Positions 41,762-51,144 of a stretch of 64,000 nucleotides of DNA are shown piece after piece. A program made the position numbers and the translations under genes. The notes below the pieces were generated by a model. It was not told the DNA's origin. It made no database searches and saw nothing but the letters and a program-made list of their open reading frames with translations. Position 1 is the first letter of the stretch; each line of letters opens with the position of its first letter. The stretch spans positions 25,189 through 89,188 of the forward strand of contig CAJXNH010000015.1 of NCBI GenBank assembly GCA_913057245.1. Direction: 5' to 3'. This DNA is from an uncultured Phaeodactylibacter sp. GTDB taxonomy: Bacteria > Bacteroidota > Bacteroidia > Chitinophagales > Saprospiraceae.

Positions 41762-42487
41762 ATGGAACCGAAAGATTTCTTCGATTACGGTATCAAAAAA
41801 GTAAAATCGCAGTTTATGAGCGAATCAACAAGCGAGCGTAGTAAGCACGTCGATACAATTATCCGCAACCACGTGGTCTGGTCTATGGGGTCAGGTTTAA
41901 TTCCGGTTTTGATTGCCGATATTTTTGCAGTCAGTGCGGTACAGCTGGACATGATCCGGCAAATGAGCAAGGTGTACGATGTGGATTTCTCAGAAACGCA
42001 GGGAAAGGCCATCGTTACTTCCCTGACGAGCTCCACGCTGGCCCGGATTGGTGCGGGCAGCCTGGCGAAAATGATTCCCGTGGTCGGTTCTGTAGTTGGC
42101 GGCATCACGGTGTCGGTATTTGCCGGGGCTTCGACTTATGCCCTTGGGCAGGTCTTCAAGCGCCACTACGAGTCAGGAGGCACTATTTTAGATTTTGACC
42201 CCGCCCGCCTGAAGAAGATGTACAAAGAGCAGTTTGAGAAAGGCAAAAAAGTGGCAGAGCAGCTGCGCAAAGACAAAGCCGCCAAACAAGCGGCCGAATC
42301 TGCTGCTGAAGGCAATCCGGCAGATTACGCTCAGCCGGGAGCTAATGACCCCACTTCCACTGAGTCTCCAAAAAGCAAAGAGGACGTACTTGACCGCCTG
42401 CGGGAGCTGGGCAAACTGCGGGACGAAAGCATCATCTCCGAGGAGGAGTTCCAGTCGATGAAGGCGAAGCTGATTGCTGCATTTTAG
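41762..42487 (+). CDS. DUF697/YcjF-like protein with C-terminal SHOCT domain
   Basis: About 241 residues from ATG 41762; an upstream ATG at 41693 is possible but adds 23 residues of poor character. Residues about 35-130 hold two hydrophobic segments (V-W-S-M-G-S-G-L-I-P-V-L-I-A-D and I-P-V-V-G-S-V-V-G-G-I-T-V) with the arrangement of DUF697 proteins, which associate with membranes and GTPases. A Lys/Ala-rich linker leads to a SHOCT-like end (L-R-E-L-G-K-L-R-D-E-S-I-I-S-E-E-E-F). Role unknown. Confidence 0.75.
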   Translation: MEPKDFFDYGIKKVKSQFMSESTSERSKHVDTIIRNHVVWSMGSGLIPVLIADIFAVSAVQLDMIRQMSKVYDVDFSETQGKAIVTSLTSSTLARIGAGSLAKMIPVVGSVVGGITVSVFAGASTYALGQVFKRHYESGGTILDFDPARLKKMYKEQFEKGKKVAEQLRKDKAAKQAAESAAEGNPADYAQPGANDPTSTESPKSKEDVLDRLRELGKLRDESIISEEEFQSMKAKLIAAF

Positions 42488-42612
42488 CAAAAGATTTTGT
42501 AACTACTCAGCATACACGAAAAGATAAGCAGAAAATGCCCTGTTTTGCCCCATCCCTGAAGGGAGCCAGCGCATTTTCTGGCTTTGCACCCTTTGCTCCA
42601 TCGCTGAAGCGG

Positions 42613-42781
42613 CTAGTGGTCTGTCAAGGCTAAAACTAAGGGTTGCCTGCGGCGACTTTTGAGGCTACTCTTCGTTGGATAACCCCTTACGTAGCGCTGC
42701 TATGCGCGGGAACATCCGCCTTGATTAGCCTCAAAATTCGCTCCCACTCAACCCATAAATTAACACTTGACAGACCACTAG
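42613..42781 (+). mobile_element. 169-bp MITE, complete copy
   Basis: Exact 16-bp terminal inverted repeats, CTAGTGGTCTGTCAAG at 42613-42628 and CTTGACAGACCACTAG at 42766-42781. Inverted similarity continues inward imperfectly (GGGTTG blocks), and a second exact arm TTTTGAGGCTA/TAGCCTCAAAA lies inside, so most of the element can fold into one long hairpin. No gene inside. The first 104 bp are identical to the copy at 63897-64000. It sits in the 384-bp gap between the DUF697-like gene and tsaD, whose left part contains only a small AGCCAG/CTGGCT hairpin. Confidence 0.8.
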
Positions 42782-42871
42782 ACGCATGGGAGATAAGGTT
42801 GGAACAAACAAAGGCAGAAATGCGATTTACAAACAACTATGCTGAATAGTTACAAGATTTTCACGAATCCA

Positions 42872-43867
42872 TCAAAACCGAGCCGCCGGCTGCACCGACT
42901 GATCTGTGAATTGCCCGGCCTGGTACTTAAAGTAGCCCGCTACGGCAATCATAGCGGCATTATCGGTACAGTATTCGAATTTGGGAATGTAGGTCTGCCA
43001 GCCTTCTTTTTGGCCCATCTCGGCCAGCCCACTGCGTAAGTCCGAGTTGGCGGATACGCCGCCGGCAATTGCGATCTCTTTTATGCCGGTGCGCCGGGCT
43101 GCCTTGCGGAGCCGCTTAAGCAGAATGCTTACGATCCGGTCCTGTACGGAAGCACAGATGTCATTCAGGTGATGCTGAATGAAGTCCGGATCCTCTTTAA
43201 TTTGTTCTTTAAGAAAATAAAGGATGGAGGTTTTCAGCCCGCTGAAGCTGAAATCGAGGTCCGGTATTCTCGGTTCCGGAAAGTCGTAAACGGGTTTGCC
43301 CTGTTGCGCCAGCTTGTCGATAATCGGCCCGGCAGGGTATTCCAGTCCAAGTAATTTGCCGGTTTTATCAAAGGCTTCCCCCGCGGCATCGTCCAGCGTT
43401 TGTCCGAGTACTTCCATTTGGTCAGGCGCATCCACTTTAACGATTTGGGTATGTCCACCGGAAACAGTCAGGCAGAGGAAAGGAAATCGGGGTTTGGGTT
43501 CTTCTGCAAAATGCGCCAGCACATGCGCATCCATATGGTTGACCTCAATAAGCGGGATGTCAAGGCTGAGGGCCAGCGATTTGGCGAAAGCCACCCCTAC
43601 AATGAGCGAGCCCATCAGGCCCGGCCCGCGGGTGAAAGCCACGGCATTGAGGTCCGTTTTTTTGATACCCGCCTGCCTGATAGCCAGGTCCACAACCGGA
43701 ATAATATTAATTTGGTGGGCACGGGATGCAACCTCGGGCACGACCCCTCCGTATAAACGATGCGCATCCTGATTGGCAACGCAATTGCTCAGGATTTCCC
43801 CATCCATAAGCACAGAAGCAGAAGTATCATCGCAGGAGGACTCTATCGCCAGAATGGTGGTAGGCAT
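42872..43867 (-). CDS. tsaD: tRNA N6-adenosine threonylcarbamoyltransferase
   Basis: A 331-residue TsaD/Kae1/Gcp protein. The N terminus I-L-A-I-E-S-S-C-D-D-T-S and the metal-binding H-M-D-A-H (His at about 111 and 115) are diagnostic, with S-G-G-H-T-Q and G-G-V-S-A-N-S-D-L-R also present. It transfers the threonylcarbamoyl group to A37 of ANN-decoding tRNAs, with TsaB and TsaE. Divergent from the bactofilin gene; a minus-strand TATGTTTG box at 43893-43900 is a good -7 element. Confidence 0.96.
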   Translation of the reverse strand: MPTTILAIESSCDDTSASVLMDGEILSNCVANQDAHRLYGGVVPEVASRAHQINIIPVVDLAIRQAGIKKTDLNAVAFTRGPGLMGSLIVGVAFAKSLALSLDIPLIEVNHMDAHVLAHFAEEPKPRFPFLCLTVSGGHTQIVKVDAPDQMEVLGQTLDDAAGEAFDKTGKLLGLEYPAGPIIDKLAQQGKPVYDFPEPRIPDLDFSFSGLKTSILYFLKEQIKEDPDFIQHHLNDICASVQDRIVSILLKRLRKAARRTGIKEIAIAGGVSANSDLRSGLAEMGQKEGWQTYIPKFEYCTDNAAMIAVAGYFKYQAGQFTDQSVQPAARF

Positions 43868-43892
43868 AGTACTGAATTCATTTTATTTACCG

Positions 43893-43900
43893 CAAACATA
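43893..43900 (-). promoter_or_regulatory. Probable -7 box of tsaD
   Basis: Reads TATGTTTG on the minus strand, 26 bp before the tsaD ATG. No clear -33 element at the right distance. Confidence 0.4.
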
Positions 43901-43928
43901 AGTAACAATCCCAAAATCAGTATAGATT

Positions 43929-44318
43929 ATGGCAGCGCCAGCATTAAGTAAGAAAAAACAACGCTCAGCGTCCAATACTTCATCAGCAGCTCTGCGGAGC
44001 ACGGATGCGAACTGTGTGGTTTCGCCGGGTACCCACATTGAAGGGGACTTTAAATCAGAGGAGAACATCCGGCTCGACGGCTCCGTCAAAGGGACGGTTC
44101 ACTGTAGCAAGCGCCTTGTAGTCGGGGAGAGCGGGGCCATTGAAGGCGAAATAAAGGCAGGCACAGCGGTTATTTCCGGGCGGATCACCGGTAACCTTAC
44201 TGTAGATGGGGCTTTACAGCTTACCAGCACCGCAAGAATTGAAGGAGATATACAGGCGAGGCGTATGTCCGTGGAAGAAGGCGCAACCTACAACGGGGCC
44301 TGCCGGATTGGGGAATAA
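43929..44318 (+). CDS. Bactofilin (polymer-forming cytoskeletal protein)
   Basis: A 129-residue bactofilin. After a disordered basic N terminus, residues about 32-125 form the right-handed beta-helix seen as repeating I-x-G-x-V/I steps (G-D-F-K-S-E-E-N-I-R-L-D-G-S-V-K-G, G-E-S-G-A-I-E-G-E-I). Bactofilins self-assemble into nucleotide-free filaments at the inner membrane and organise cell-wall enzymes. Single gene, divergent from tsaD. Confidence 0.92.
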   Translation: MAAPALSKKKQRSASNTSSAALRSTDANCVVSPGTHIEGDFKSEENIRLDGSVKGTVHCSKRLVVGESGAIEGEIKAGTAVISGRITGNLTVDGALQLTSTARIEGDIQARRMSVEEGATYNGACRIGE

Positions 44319-44481
44319 GAAGCTTTTGTCTGTCCTCAGCTAGCAGGCTGAAGGTCAGTAAGATTTGCTGAAGGAAAGTCTAAACCGATACCTTTCTGCC
44401 ACAGGACGGTAAAATTGCTCGCGGGCTGATACCAGTTTTTCGGGGGAAATTATTTATACTTGCGTCAAAACAAACCGAAAA

Positions 44482-45069
44482 ATGAGAATAGTCATTAACC
44501 TGATTCTAGCCGCCATCGTAGTAGGTTTGGTCTGGGTACTGATCAGCAGTATTCAGGAGCCTATCGCTTTTAAAGCCGAAAAAGAAAAGCGGGAAAATGC
44601 TGTGATTGACAAACTGATGAAGATCCGTACGGCTCAGGAAGCCTTCCGGAACATCAAGGGTGGTTTTGCGCCTTCCTTTGATTCTTTGTCTTATGTGCTC
44701 AAGAACGACAGCTTTGCCATTATCAAAGTGATTGGTGACCCCGATGATCCAAACTTTACCGGCGAAATCATTTATGACACGACTTATCTCCCCGCTTACG
44801 ATTCCATCCGGGCGGTAATGGGAATGTCATTAGATTCTCTGCAGTACGTGCCTTACGGCCGTGGCAAATCCTTTGACATCAAAGCGGATACCATTACTTA
44901 TCAAAGTACAACGGTACCTGTTGTAGAAGTAGGGGTGCGCCGTAAGGAGTTTATGGGGGCCTTCAAGGATCCGCGTTTTGCGCGCTACGACAGCGGCTAT
45001 GACCCCAATAGCGTACTGAAGTTTGGTAACATGAATGCACCAAACCTTTCTGGCAATTGGGAAAGATAG
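44482..45069 (+). CDS. Uncharacterised single-pass membrane protein
   Basis: A 195-residue protein with an N-terminal membrane helix (about 4-24) followed by a helical E-K-E-K-R-E-N-A-V-I-D-K-L segment and then R-T-A-Q-E-A-F-R-N, vaguely pilin- or T2SS-pseudopilin-like. The rest is beta-rich and presumably periplasmic. The 3' end overlaps the DUF3822 gene by 13 bp. No known motif. A TATACTTG element just upstream (44455-44462) may be the -7 box. Confidence 0.7.
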   Translation: MRIVINLILAAIVVGLVWVLISSIQEPIAFKAEKEKRENAVIDKLMKIRTAQEAFRNIKGGFAPSFDSLSYVLKNDSFAIIKVIGDPDDPNFTGEIIYDTTYLPAYDSIRAVMGMSLDSLQYVPYGRGKSFDIKADTITYQSTTVPVVEVGVRRKEFMGAFKDPRFARYDSGYDPNSVLKFGNMNAPNLSGNWER

Positions 45070-45893
45070 TCCAACAGCTCATATCACCAACTTTTGAACC
45101 AAGTCATACAAAAACCTATGAACTGTCCATCCTCGTGGGGGTGGACAGTTTTGGTTTTGCTGTACTTAGCGATCAGCAACGGCTTCTGGCACTTCGGCAG
45201 TACAGCCTGGAGGGCAAGCCGCTTAGTACGGAACTGCTGGAGGCGCTGTTCCGGAAGGATGAGTACCTGTCTGCCACTTACCGTAATAGCCGCCTCGCTT
45301 TCGCCACTCCCCGGCTGGTGATGGTGCCGGAACGGCTTTACAATCCTGATCATCACCACGTTTACCTGGAGGGGAGTGTACGGCTGTCCGATCATGATGC
45401 TGTTCGCGCTGATCATGTTACTTCCTTTCATACCTGCTTTATCTATGCAGTAGATGGGAGGCTTGAAACTAAGGTGCAGCGTTTGTGCTCAGGGTGCAGG
45501 GTATTTCACCTGGGGCATGCGCTTTTGGAAGGGCAGCGCCGGTTCACGAATAAGGCCGATGGCGTTTATTTCCATCTGCTGGACGGGCACTTGTTCGCGA
45601 GTGTTTTGCAGAATGAGACACTGGCTTTTTTCAACGCTTACCCTTACCGGAGTGCGAAGGATTTCGTTTACTATGCTATGCTGGTTTTCGAGCAGGCTGC
45701 CCTGAGTCCTGAATCTACGCCGGTATACCTCAGCGGTCAATTGGTAGAAGCTTCGGAAATCTACCGCCTGCTTTCCCGTTACCTGCCTGTAATGGAGTTC
45801 ATGGACAGCCGGGCGATCTTCCGGTTTGATCTTGAAAACGATCAGGAAGTTGCTTACCAATACTTTGATTTGCTCAGCCTGAGCTTGCTTTAA
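45057..45893 (+). CDS. DUF3822 family protein
   Basis: About 278 residues matching the DUF3822 family: an N-terminal half and a C-terminal half with similar layouts, resembling an ASKHA-like duplicated fold (V-G-V-D-S-F-G-F-A-V-L and L-D-G-H-L-F-A-S-V-L). The only start that preserves the conserved N terminus is TTG at 45057, inside the previous gene. The gene precedes rsmD by 10 bp, an arrangement common in Bacteroidota. Function unknown. Confidence 0.8.
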   Translation: MGKIVQQLISPTFEPSHTKTYELSILVGVDSFGFAVLSDQQRLLALRQYSLEGKPLSTELLEALFRKDEYLSATYRNSRLAFATPRLVMVPERLYNPDHHHVYLEGSVRLSDHDAVRADHVTSFHTCFIYAVDGRLETKVQRLCSGCRVFHLGHALLEGQRRFTNKADGVYFHLLDGHLFASVLQNETLAFFNAYPYRSAKDFVYYAMLVFEQAALSPESTPVYLSGQLVEASEIYRLLSRYLPVMEFMDSRAIFRFDLENDQEVAYQYFDLLSLSLL

Positions 45894-45903
45894 CCATATA
45901 CTT

Positions 45904-46461
45904 ATGCGGATTATAGGAGGAGCCTTCAAAGGACGGCGTTTTAACCCACCTGCAAAAAACTGGCCGACCCGGCCTACAACAGACTTCGCCAAGGAGGGCC
46001 TGTTTAACGTTTTGTACAATACCCTTGATTTCGAATCCCTCAAAGTCCTTGACCTCTTCGGCGGTACCGGCAACCACAGCTACGAGTTCATCTCCCGTGG
46101 CTGCCGTGATGTGACGTACGTAGATAAGTTTCCCGGCTGTGTCAAATTCGTTAAAAAGACTGCACAGGAGATGGGCATTGAGGACCAAATCCGGATCGTG
46201 CATAGTGACGTGTTTAAATTCATGCCATTGGACGGGCAGCAGTATGACTATATCTTTGCCGGGCCGCCTTATGGCTTACCGGTCATTGACAGTATTCCTG
46301 ACCTGGTCTTTGAGCACGGCTTACTGGCACCCGATGGCCTCTTTGTAATGGAGCATAACCCCAACCATAGTTATCAGGATCACCCCAACTACGAGCAGGA
46401 GCGGCATTACGGGAAAACGATTTTTAGTTTCTTTGGTCATGCTGCGGATAAAGAGGCCTGA
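45904..46461 (+). CDS. rsmD: RsmD-family 16S rRNA (guanine-N2)-methyltransferase, with altered motif IV
   Basis: A 185-residue Rossmann-fold methyltransferase. The R-I-I-G-G-A-F-K-G-R start, T-R-P-T-T-D-F-A-K-E and the SAM motif L-D-L-F-G-G-T-G (about 49-56) identify it as RsmD, which makes m2G966 of 16S rRNA. The catalytic D/N-P-P-Y motif reads G-P-P-Y (about 120-123), so the usual Asp is replaced by Gly. This may lower or abolish activity or reflect a lineage variant. The DUF3822 gene upstream supports the family call. Confidence 0.85.
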   Translation: MRIIGGAFKGRRFNPPAKNWPTRPTTDFAKEGLFNVLYNTLDFESLKVLDLFGGTGNHSYEFISRGCRDVTYVDKFPGCVKFVKKTAQEMGIEDQIRIVHSDVFKFMPLDGQQYDYIFAGPPYGLPVIDSIPDLVFEHGLLAPDGLFVMEHNPNHSYQDHPNYEQERHYGKTIFSFFGHAADKEA

Positions 46462-46558
46462 TCTTCCTTTTTAGCTCAATGGGAACTACCCACCGGGCTG
46501 AAGTGTTGTCCAATCGACGCGGTTCATAAAATCAAAGGAATCTAACTTGCATGCGGCT

Positions 46559-46993
46559 ATGAAATTGTTTTATCTACTACTGTTACTGGCCTTTCCGGCG
46601 CTTACCCAAGCTCAATTTGACTTTGCTGGCACCTGGACCGGTACGCTCACTCAAAATACCGGAGGGTATGCCCCGGAGTATGAATTTACGCTCTACTTGC
46701 AGCAGGAAGGGAAAAAGATTACCGGTCGGTCCTACGTCAAATACGGAGATATCTTTGCGGAAATGAAGCTGGAAGGGCAGTTGGTTGGCGATAAAGCCAT
46801 TCACTGGGAGGAGAGTAAGATCATCGACCACTGGAAGCACGAAAACATGGAGTGGTGCTATAAGGAAGCGACGCTGTTCATCGTGGCTCAGGGCAAGGAG
46901 GACAAGCTGGAAGGCCCCTGGAGTGGTAATACCGGGGAGTCAGAATGCATCCCCGGCAAAATCATGCTCAGGCGCACTTCCCCCCGTGCGTAA
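46559..46993 (+). CDS. Small secreted protein, unknown
   Basis: About 144 residues from ATG 46559. A signal peptide (M-K-L-F-Y-L-L...L-T-Q-A-Q) precedes a small beta-rich domain starting F-A-G-T-W-T-G-T-L-T-Q and ending near G-P-W-S-G. The pattern resembles small lipocalin-like or beta-barrel domains widespread in Bacteroidota. No catalytic residue is evident. Single gene between rsmD and argS. Confidence 0.72.
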   Translation: MKLFYLLLLLAFPALTQAQFDFAGTWTGTLTQNTGGYAPEYEFTLYLQQEGKKITGRSYVKYGDIFAEMKLEGQLVGDKAIHWEESKIIDHWKHENMEWCYKEATLFIVAQGKEDKLEGPWSGNTGESECIPGKIMLRRTSPRA

Positions 46994-47046
46994 ACCTGTT
47001 ATACAATTGGGCAGCACAAAGCTGCACGAAACTCCTCAAAAATTGA

Positions 47047-47054
47047 TACTTTTG
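47047..47054 (+). promoter_or_regulatory. Probable -7 box of argS
   Basis: TACTTTTG, a full match to TAnnTTTG, 25 bp upstream of the argS ATG. The -33 element is weak (CTG at 47022). Confidence 0.4.
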
Positions 47055-47079
47055 CCGCTTTGCCGCAATACCCTGTTGA

Positions 47080-49026
47080 ATGAATATTACAGATACAATT
47101 CAAGCTGGCGTGGTACAGGCTGTTAAGAGCCTGTACGATGCTGACGTTACTGCCGATTCCGTGAATTTGTCCCCCACGCGCAAGGAGTTTGAGGGTGACT
47201 ACACGGTCGTTGTCTTCCCTTACACCAAGCTGGCACGTAAAAAGCCGGAGCAAATTGGGGAAGAACTGGGGCAGTACCTCAAAGATCAGGTGGCTGAGGT
47301 CGCTGACTTCAACGTCATCAAAGGTTTCCTGAATTTAGAGGTCAGCGATAGCTTCTGGACTGCGTTTCTGGATGATATCTACGCGAAGGAGGACTTTGGC
47401 CGGCAGCCCGGCAACGGGCAAAAGGTGATGGTCGAGTTCTCTTCTCCCAATACCAACAAGCCCCTGCACCTGGGCCACATCCGGAATATTTTGCTGGGCT
47501 GGTCGACTTCCCAAATCCTTGACGCGGCAGGTTACGAAGTCGTGAAGGTGCAAGTCGTCAATGACCGGGGCATTGCCATTTGCAAAAGCATGCTGGCCTG
47601 GCAGCGGTTTGGCGGAGGTGCCACACCGGCCTCCACCGGGCAGAAGAGCGACCACTTCGTCGGGCATTACTATGTGAAGTTTGAGCAGGCATTCAAGGAA
47701 GAATACCAAGCCTGGCAGGCTTCCGAAGCGGGCCAACAGGCCTTTGCTTCCTGGAAAGCCGATGAAAAAGCGGTGAAAAAAGCCGAAAAAGCGCTGGAAG
47801 AGAAAGCCCGGAAAGCTAAAGCCAAAGCAGAACGGGAAGGCAAGGCGTTTGACGCTTCGGAGTACACGCTGGAAAAGCATTTCTTCGGGGCCATTTACAA
47901 GAACACCTACTTCAACGAGCACAGCGAGCTCGGGCAGGCCGCCAAAGCCATGTTGCTGAAGTGGGAAGCCGGCGACGAGGAAGTCATCGGGCTCTGGAAG
48001 CAGATGAACGGCTGGGTATACGAAGGTTTTGATGAGACCTACGAGCGGCTCGGTGTGGAGTTTGATAAATTGTACTACGAGTCCGATACCTATCTGCTGG
48101 GTAAAGATACGATCAAGGCAGGGCTTCAGGAGGGCGTTTTCTATGAAAAGGAAGACGGCTCTGTATGGATTGACCTGACGGATGCCAAGCTTGATCATAA
48201 GCTGGTGCTGCGGAGTGATGGCACATCTGTTTACATTACGCAGGATATTGGCACGGCACAGGAGCGGTACAAAGACTTTGGCGTGGACAAAATGGTCTAT
48301 GTGGTGGCCGATGAGCAGGATTACCATTTTCAGGTCCTGTTCGAAACCCTGAAGCGGCTGGGCGAACCCTATGCTGAAGGGCTTTACCACCTGAGCTATG
48401 GCATGGTCGACCTGCCTTCCGGTAAAATGAAAAGCCGGGAAGGGACCGTGGTGGACGCGGATGACCTTATGGCCGAAGTAATCGCCGAGGCCCGGCAGAA
48501 TACGGAAGAGCGGGATACCCTTAATGACCTGAATAAAGAGGAGCGGGAAGCCATCATCCGGCAGATCGGGCTGGCGGCGCTGAAGTTCTTCATCATCAAG
48601 GTGCAGCCGCAGAAGCGGATGGTCTTTGACCCCAAGGAATCGGTGGATATGCAGGGGCAGACCGGGCCCTATGTGCAAAACGCCTATGTGCGGATCCAAT
48701 CGGTCCTGCGGAAGGGAGGCGAGCAGGATTTGCAGGCTGCTGCCGAATACACCAAACTGGAAACCATTGAAAAGGCACTCGCTGGTCAGTTGTATGCTTT
48801 CCCGGGAGTGATTCAGGAAGCCGCAGCCAATTACGATCCTTCAGGGGTGGCCAATTACTGTTATGACCTGGCCAAGCAGTACCACCGGTTTTACCATGAC
48901 TTTAGCATCCTGAATGCGGAGTCAGATGCCGCTAAAGCCTTCCGGCTAAAACTGTCACAGGCGGTAGCGCATACGCTGAAGACCGGAATGCAACTTCTGG
49001 GCATTGAGATGCCGGCCCGGATGTAA
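47080..49026 (+). CDS. argS: Arginine--tRNA ligase
   Basis: A 648-residue class I aminoacyl-tRNA synthetase. The N-terminal Add-1 domain is followed by [12 protein letters not shown] (HIGH box at about 130-133), the KMSKS-equivalent loop G-K-M-K-S-R-E-G, and the C-terminal anticodon-binding helices. An insertion of about 50 residues rich in Lys, Ala and Glu (about 225-265) looks like an extra charged helix. It charges tRNA-Arg. glnS starts 37 bp after the stop, so two synthetases are co-transcribed. Confidence 0.96.
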   Translation: MNITDTIQAGVVQAVKSLYDADVTADSVNLSPTRKEFEGDYTVVVFPYTKLARKKPEQIGEELGQYLKDQVAEVADFNVIKGFLNLEVSDSFWTAFLDDIYAKEDFGRQPGNGQKVMVEFSSPNTNKPLHLGHIRNILLGWSTSQILDAAGYEVVKVQVVNDRGIAICKSMLAWQRFGGGATPASTGQKSDHFVGHYYVKFEQAFKEEYQAWQASEAGQQAFASWKADEKAVKKAEKALEEKARKAKAKAEREGKAFDASEYTLEKHFFGAIYKNTYFNEHSELGQAAKAMLLKWEAGDEEVIGLWKQMNGWVYEGFDETYERLGVEFDKLYYESDTYLLGKDTIKAGLQEGVFYEKEDGSVWIDLTDAKLDHKLVLRSDGTSVYITQDIGTAQERYKDFGVDKMVYVVADEQDYHFQVLFETLKRLGEPYAEGLYHLSYGMVDLPSGKMKSREGTVVDADDLMAEVIAEARQNTEERDTLNDLNKEEREAIIRQIGLAALKFFIIKVQPQKRMVFDPKESVDMQGQTGPYVQNAYVRIQSVLRKGGEQDLQAAAEYTKLETIEKALAGQLYAFPGVIQEAAANYDPSGVANYCYDLAKQYHRFYHDFSILNAESDAAKAFRLKLSQAVAHTLKTGMQLLGIEMPARM

Positions 49027-49063
49027 TTTCCGATTTCAAAAAAGACTATTAGAATCCAAAGAT

Positions 49064-50746
49064 ATGAGCAACGAAACCAAAGAATCGCTAAACTTCATTG
49101 AGCAAATCATTGAAGAAGATATCAAAAATGGCAAACACGGCGGGCGGGTACATACCCGTTTCCCACCGGAGCCCAATGGCTATCTGCACATTGGGCACGC
49201 CAAGGCTATAACGGTCAATTTCGAAATTGCTCAACGCTACGGTGGCAAAACCAACCTCCGCTTTGACGATACGAATCCCACTACCGAAGAAACGGAGTAT
49301 GTGGAAAGCATCAAGCGCGATGTCAAATGGCTGGGCTTTGACTGGGAAGGGGAGGCTTTGTTCACCTCAGATTATTTCCCGCAATTGTATCAGTTTGCGG
49401 TGGACCTCATCCAAAAAGGACTGGCGTATGTGGACGACTCCTCTGCCGAGGAAATTGCGGAGCAGAAGGGCGATATTGGCGTACCCGGTAAGGAAAGCCC
49501 ATACCGGAACCGCAGCGTGGAAGAAAACCTGGAGCTCTTTGAAGGCATGAAAGACGGGAAGTTCCCGGACGGTTCCAAGGTGCTGCGCGCTAAAATCGAC
49601 ATGGGGCACGACAACCTGTTGCTTCGCGATCCGGTGCTCTACCGTATTAAGCGGGAAGACCACCACCGCACGGGCAGTGATTGGAACATTTATCCTATGT
49701 ACGACTTTGCCCACGGGCAGTCGGATTCCATAGAGGGCATTACCCATAGCTTGTGTTCGCTGGAGTTTTTCCACCACCGGCCCCTGTACAACTGGCTGAT
49801 TGAAAAGCTGGAAATTTTCCCCAGCCGGCAGATCGAGTTTGCGCGCATGAACGTGGCCTACATGATCACGAGTAAGCGAAAACTCCTCCGCCTGGTTAAA
49901 GAAGATCATGTGCACGGTTGGGATGACCCCCGTATGCCAACGCTGTCCGGTATGCGCCGCCGGGGCTATCCACCCATGGCGATCCGGACCTTCTGCAACA
50001 AAGCTGGTACGACCAAGCGGGAAAACCTCATTGACCTCAACCTGCTGGAGTTCTGTGTGCGCGATGAACTGAATAAGACAGCTCCGCGAATTATGGCCGT
50101 CCTTGATCCGCTCAAAGTGGTGATTACCAACTATTCGGAAGGGCAGGTGGAACAAATGGAAGTGGAGAACAACCCGGAGGATGAGTCGATGGGCACCCGA
50201 GAGATGCCATTCTCCAAAGAGATTTTCATTGAGCGCAAAGACTTTATGGAAGACCCGCCGAAGAAGTTCTTCCGTATGGGCCCCGGCCGAAATGTTCGCC
50301 TCAAAGGGGCTTATATTCTGCACTGTGAGGACTATGTAAAGGATGAGTCCACGGGTGAAATTAAGGAAGTACACTGTACGTACTACCCCAACAGCCGCTC
50401 CGGTGAGGATACTTCCGGCATCAAGGCAAAGGGTACACTGCACTGGGTTTCCATCGCGCACGCCCGAAAGGCAGAAGTACGGCTCTATGACCGTCTATTT
50501 ACCGATCCTACGCCGGACCGTCACGAGGACAAGGACTTCCTGGAGTTTCTCAACCCGGAATCACTGAAGGTACTGGAAGAGGCTTATGTGGAGCCGAATG
50601 TTGGGCGGATGGAAGCCGGGCAGCAGTTCCAGTTCTTACGGATGGGCTATTACTGCGTTGATCCCGACTCCACGGCTGACCATTGGGTATTCAACCGGAC
50701 GGTGACGCTGCGGGACACCTGGGCGAAGCTACAGAACAAAGGTTAG
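49064..50746 (+). CDS. glnS: Glutamine--tRNA ligase
   Basis: A 560-residue GlnRS from ATG 49064; the frame extends upstream into argS but without conserved residues. HIGH box [12 protein letters not shown] at about 34-45 and the KMSKS-equivalent M-I-T-S-K-R-K-L mark the class I GlnRS subfamily; the C-terminal beta-barrel anticodon domain is intact. It charges tRNA-Gln directly, so the cell need not rely only on amidotransferase for this tRNA. A strong terminator follows. Confidence 0.96.
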   Translation: MSNETKESLNFIEQIIEEDIKNGKHGGRVHTRFPPEPNGYLHIGHAKAITVNFEIAQRYGGKTNLRFDDTNPTTEETEYVESIKRDVKWLGFDWEGEALFTSDYFPQLYQFAVDLIQKGLAYVDDSSAEEIAEQKGDIGVPGKESPYRNRSVEENLELFEGMKDGKFPDGSKVLRAKIDMGHDNLLLRDPVLYRIKREDHHRTGSDWNIYPMYDFAHGQSDSIEGITHSLCSLEFFHHRPLYNWLIEKLEIFPSRQIEFARMNVAYMITSKRKLLRLVKEDHVHGWDDPRMPTLSGMRRRGYPPMAIRTFCNKAGTTKRENLIDLNLLEFCVRDELNKTAPRIMAVLDPLKVVITNYSEGQVEQMEVENNPEDESMGTREMPFSKEIFIERKDFMEDPPKKFFRMGPGRNVRLKGAYILHCEDYVKDESTGEIKEVHCTYYPNSRSGEDTSGIKAKGTLHWVSIAHARKAEVRLYDRLFTDPTPDRHEDKDFLEFLNPESLKVLEEAYVEPNVGRMEAGQQFQFLRMGYYCVDPDSTADHWVFNRTVTLRDTWAKLQNKG

Positions 50747-50770
50747 CCTGGCTGAAAAGCGAAAGGCATT

Positions 50771-50811
50771 AAAACCCCGGGGATCATTGATTTTCTCCGG
50801 GGTTTTCTTTT
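50771..50811 (+). terminator. Terminator after argS-glnS
   Basis: AAAACCCCGG (50771-50780) pairs with CCGGGGTTTT (50797-50806), followed by CTTTT. Its distal arm lies inside the end of the convergent zinc-ribbon gene. Confidence 0.82.
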
Positions 50812-51134
50812 GGTGGGTGGCGGTCTTCTTTCTTTTCCATCAGGCGCAGAACCTCCTTGAACTCTTCGATGTCCTGCTCTTTTCGGTCTTCAAACATGCG
50901 GGCCATGTTTCTGCCGCTCATGAACTCGCCGCTGCGGTGGATGCCCCGGAGAAAAGAATCGTAGCCTTTGCCGTGGTGGTAATAGCCGAGGGGCGCGATC
51001 ACGTAACTGGCCACGAATGACCCGCAGGACTGGCACTGCACAAAAACCTTATCTGACTCGCCGATTTTCCGGACCAGGATATTCCTCATATCCGTGGAAT
51101 CACAGAACTGGCAATGCTGAGCGTGAAGTTCCAT
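50784..51134 (-). CDS. Small zinc-ribbon-like protein
   Basis: A 116-residue protein with C-x-F-C near the N terminus (H-C-Q-F-C) and C-Q-S-C-G about 25 residues later, a four-cysteine zinc ribbon. A G-Y-Y-H-H-G-K-G-Y segment and an acidic helical C terminus follow. The last codons overlap the glnS terminator stem. A function such as nucleic-acid or protein binding is only inferred. It lies 10 bp downstream of the SLC13-type transporter and may be its operon partner. Confidence 0.72.
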   Translation of the reverse strand: MELHAQHCQFCDSTDMRNILVRKIGESDKVFVQCQSCGSFVASYVIAPLGYYHHGKGYDSFLRGIHRSGEFMSGRNMARMFEDRKEQDIEEFKEVLRLMEKKEDRHPPKENPGENQ

Positions 51135-51144
51135 AGGTTAGGGT

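Noticed and set aside
47335..48699. 454-codon minus-strand frame opposite argS
   Set aside because: Antisense shadow of a well-supported synthetase gene; His/Leu/Phe-rich composition typical of such frames.
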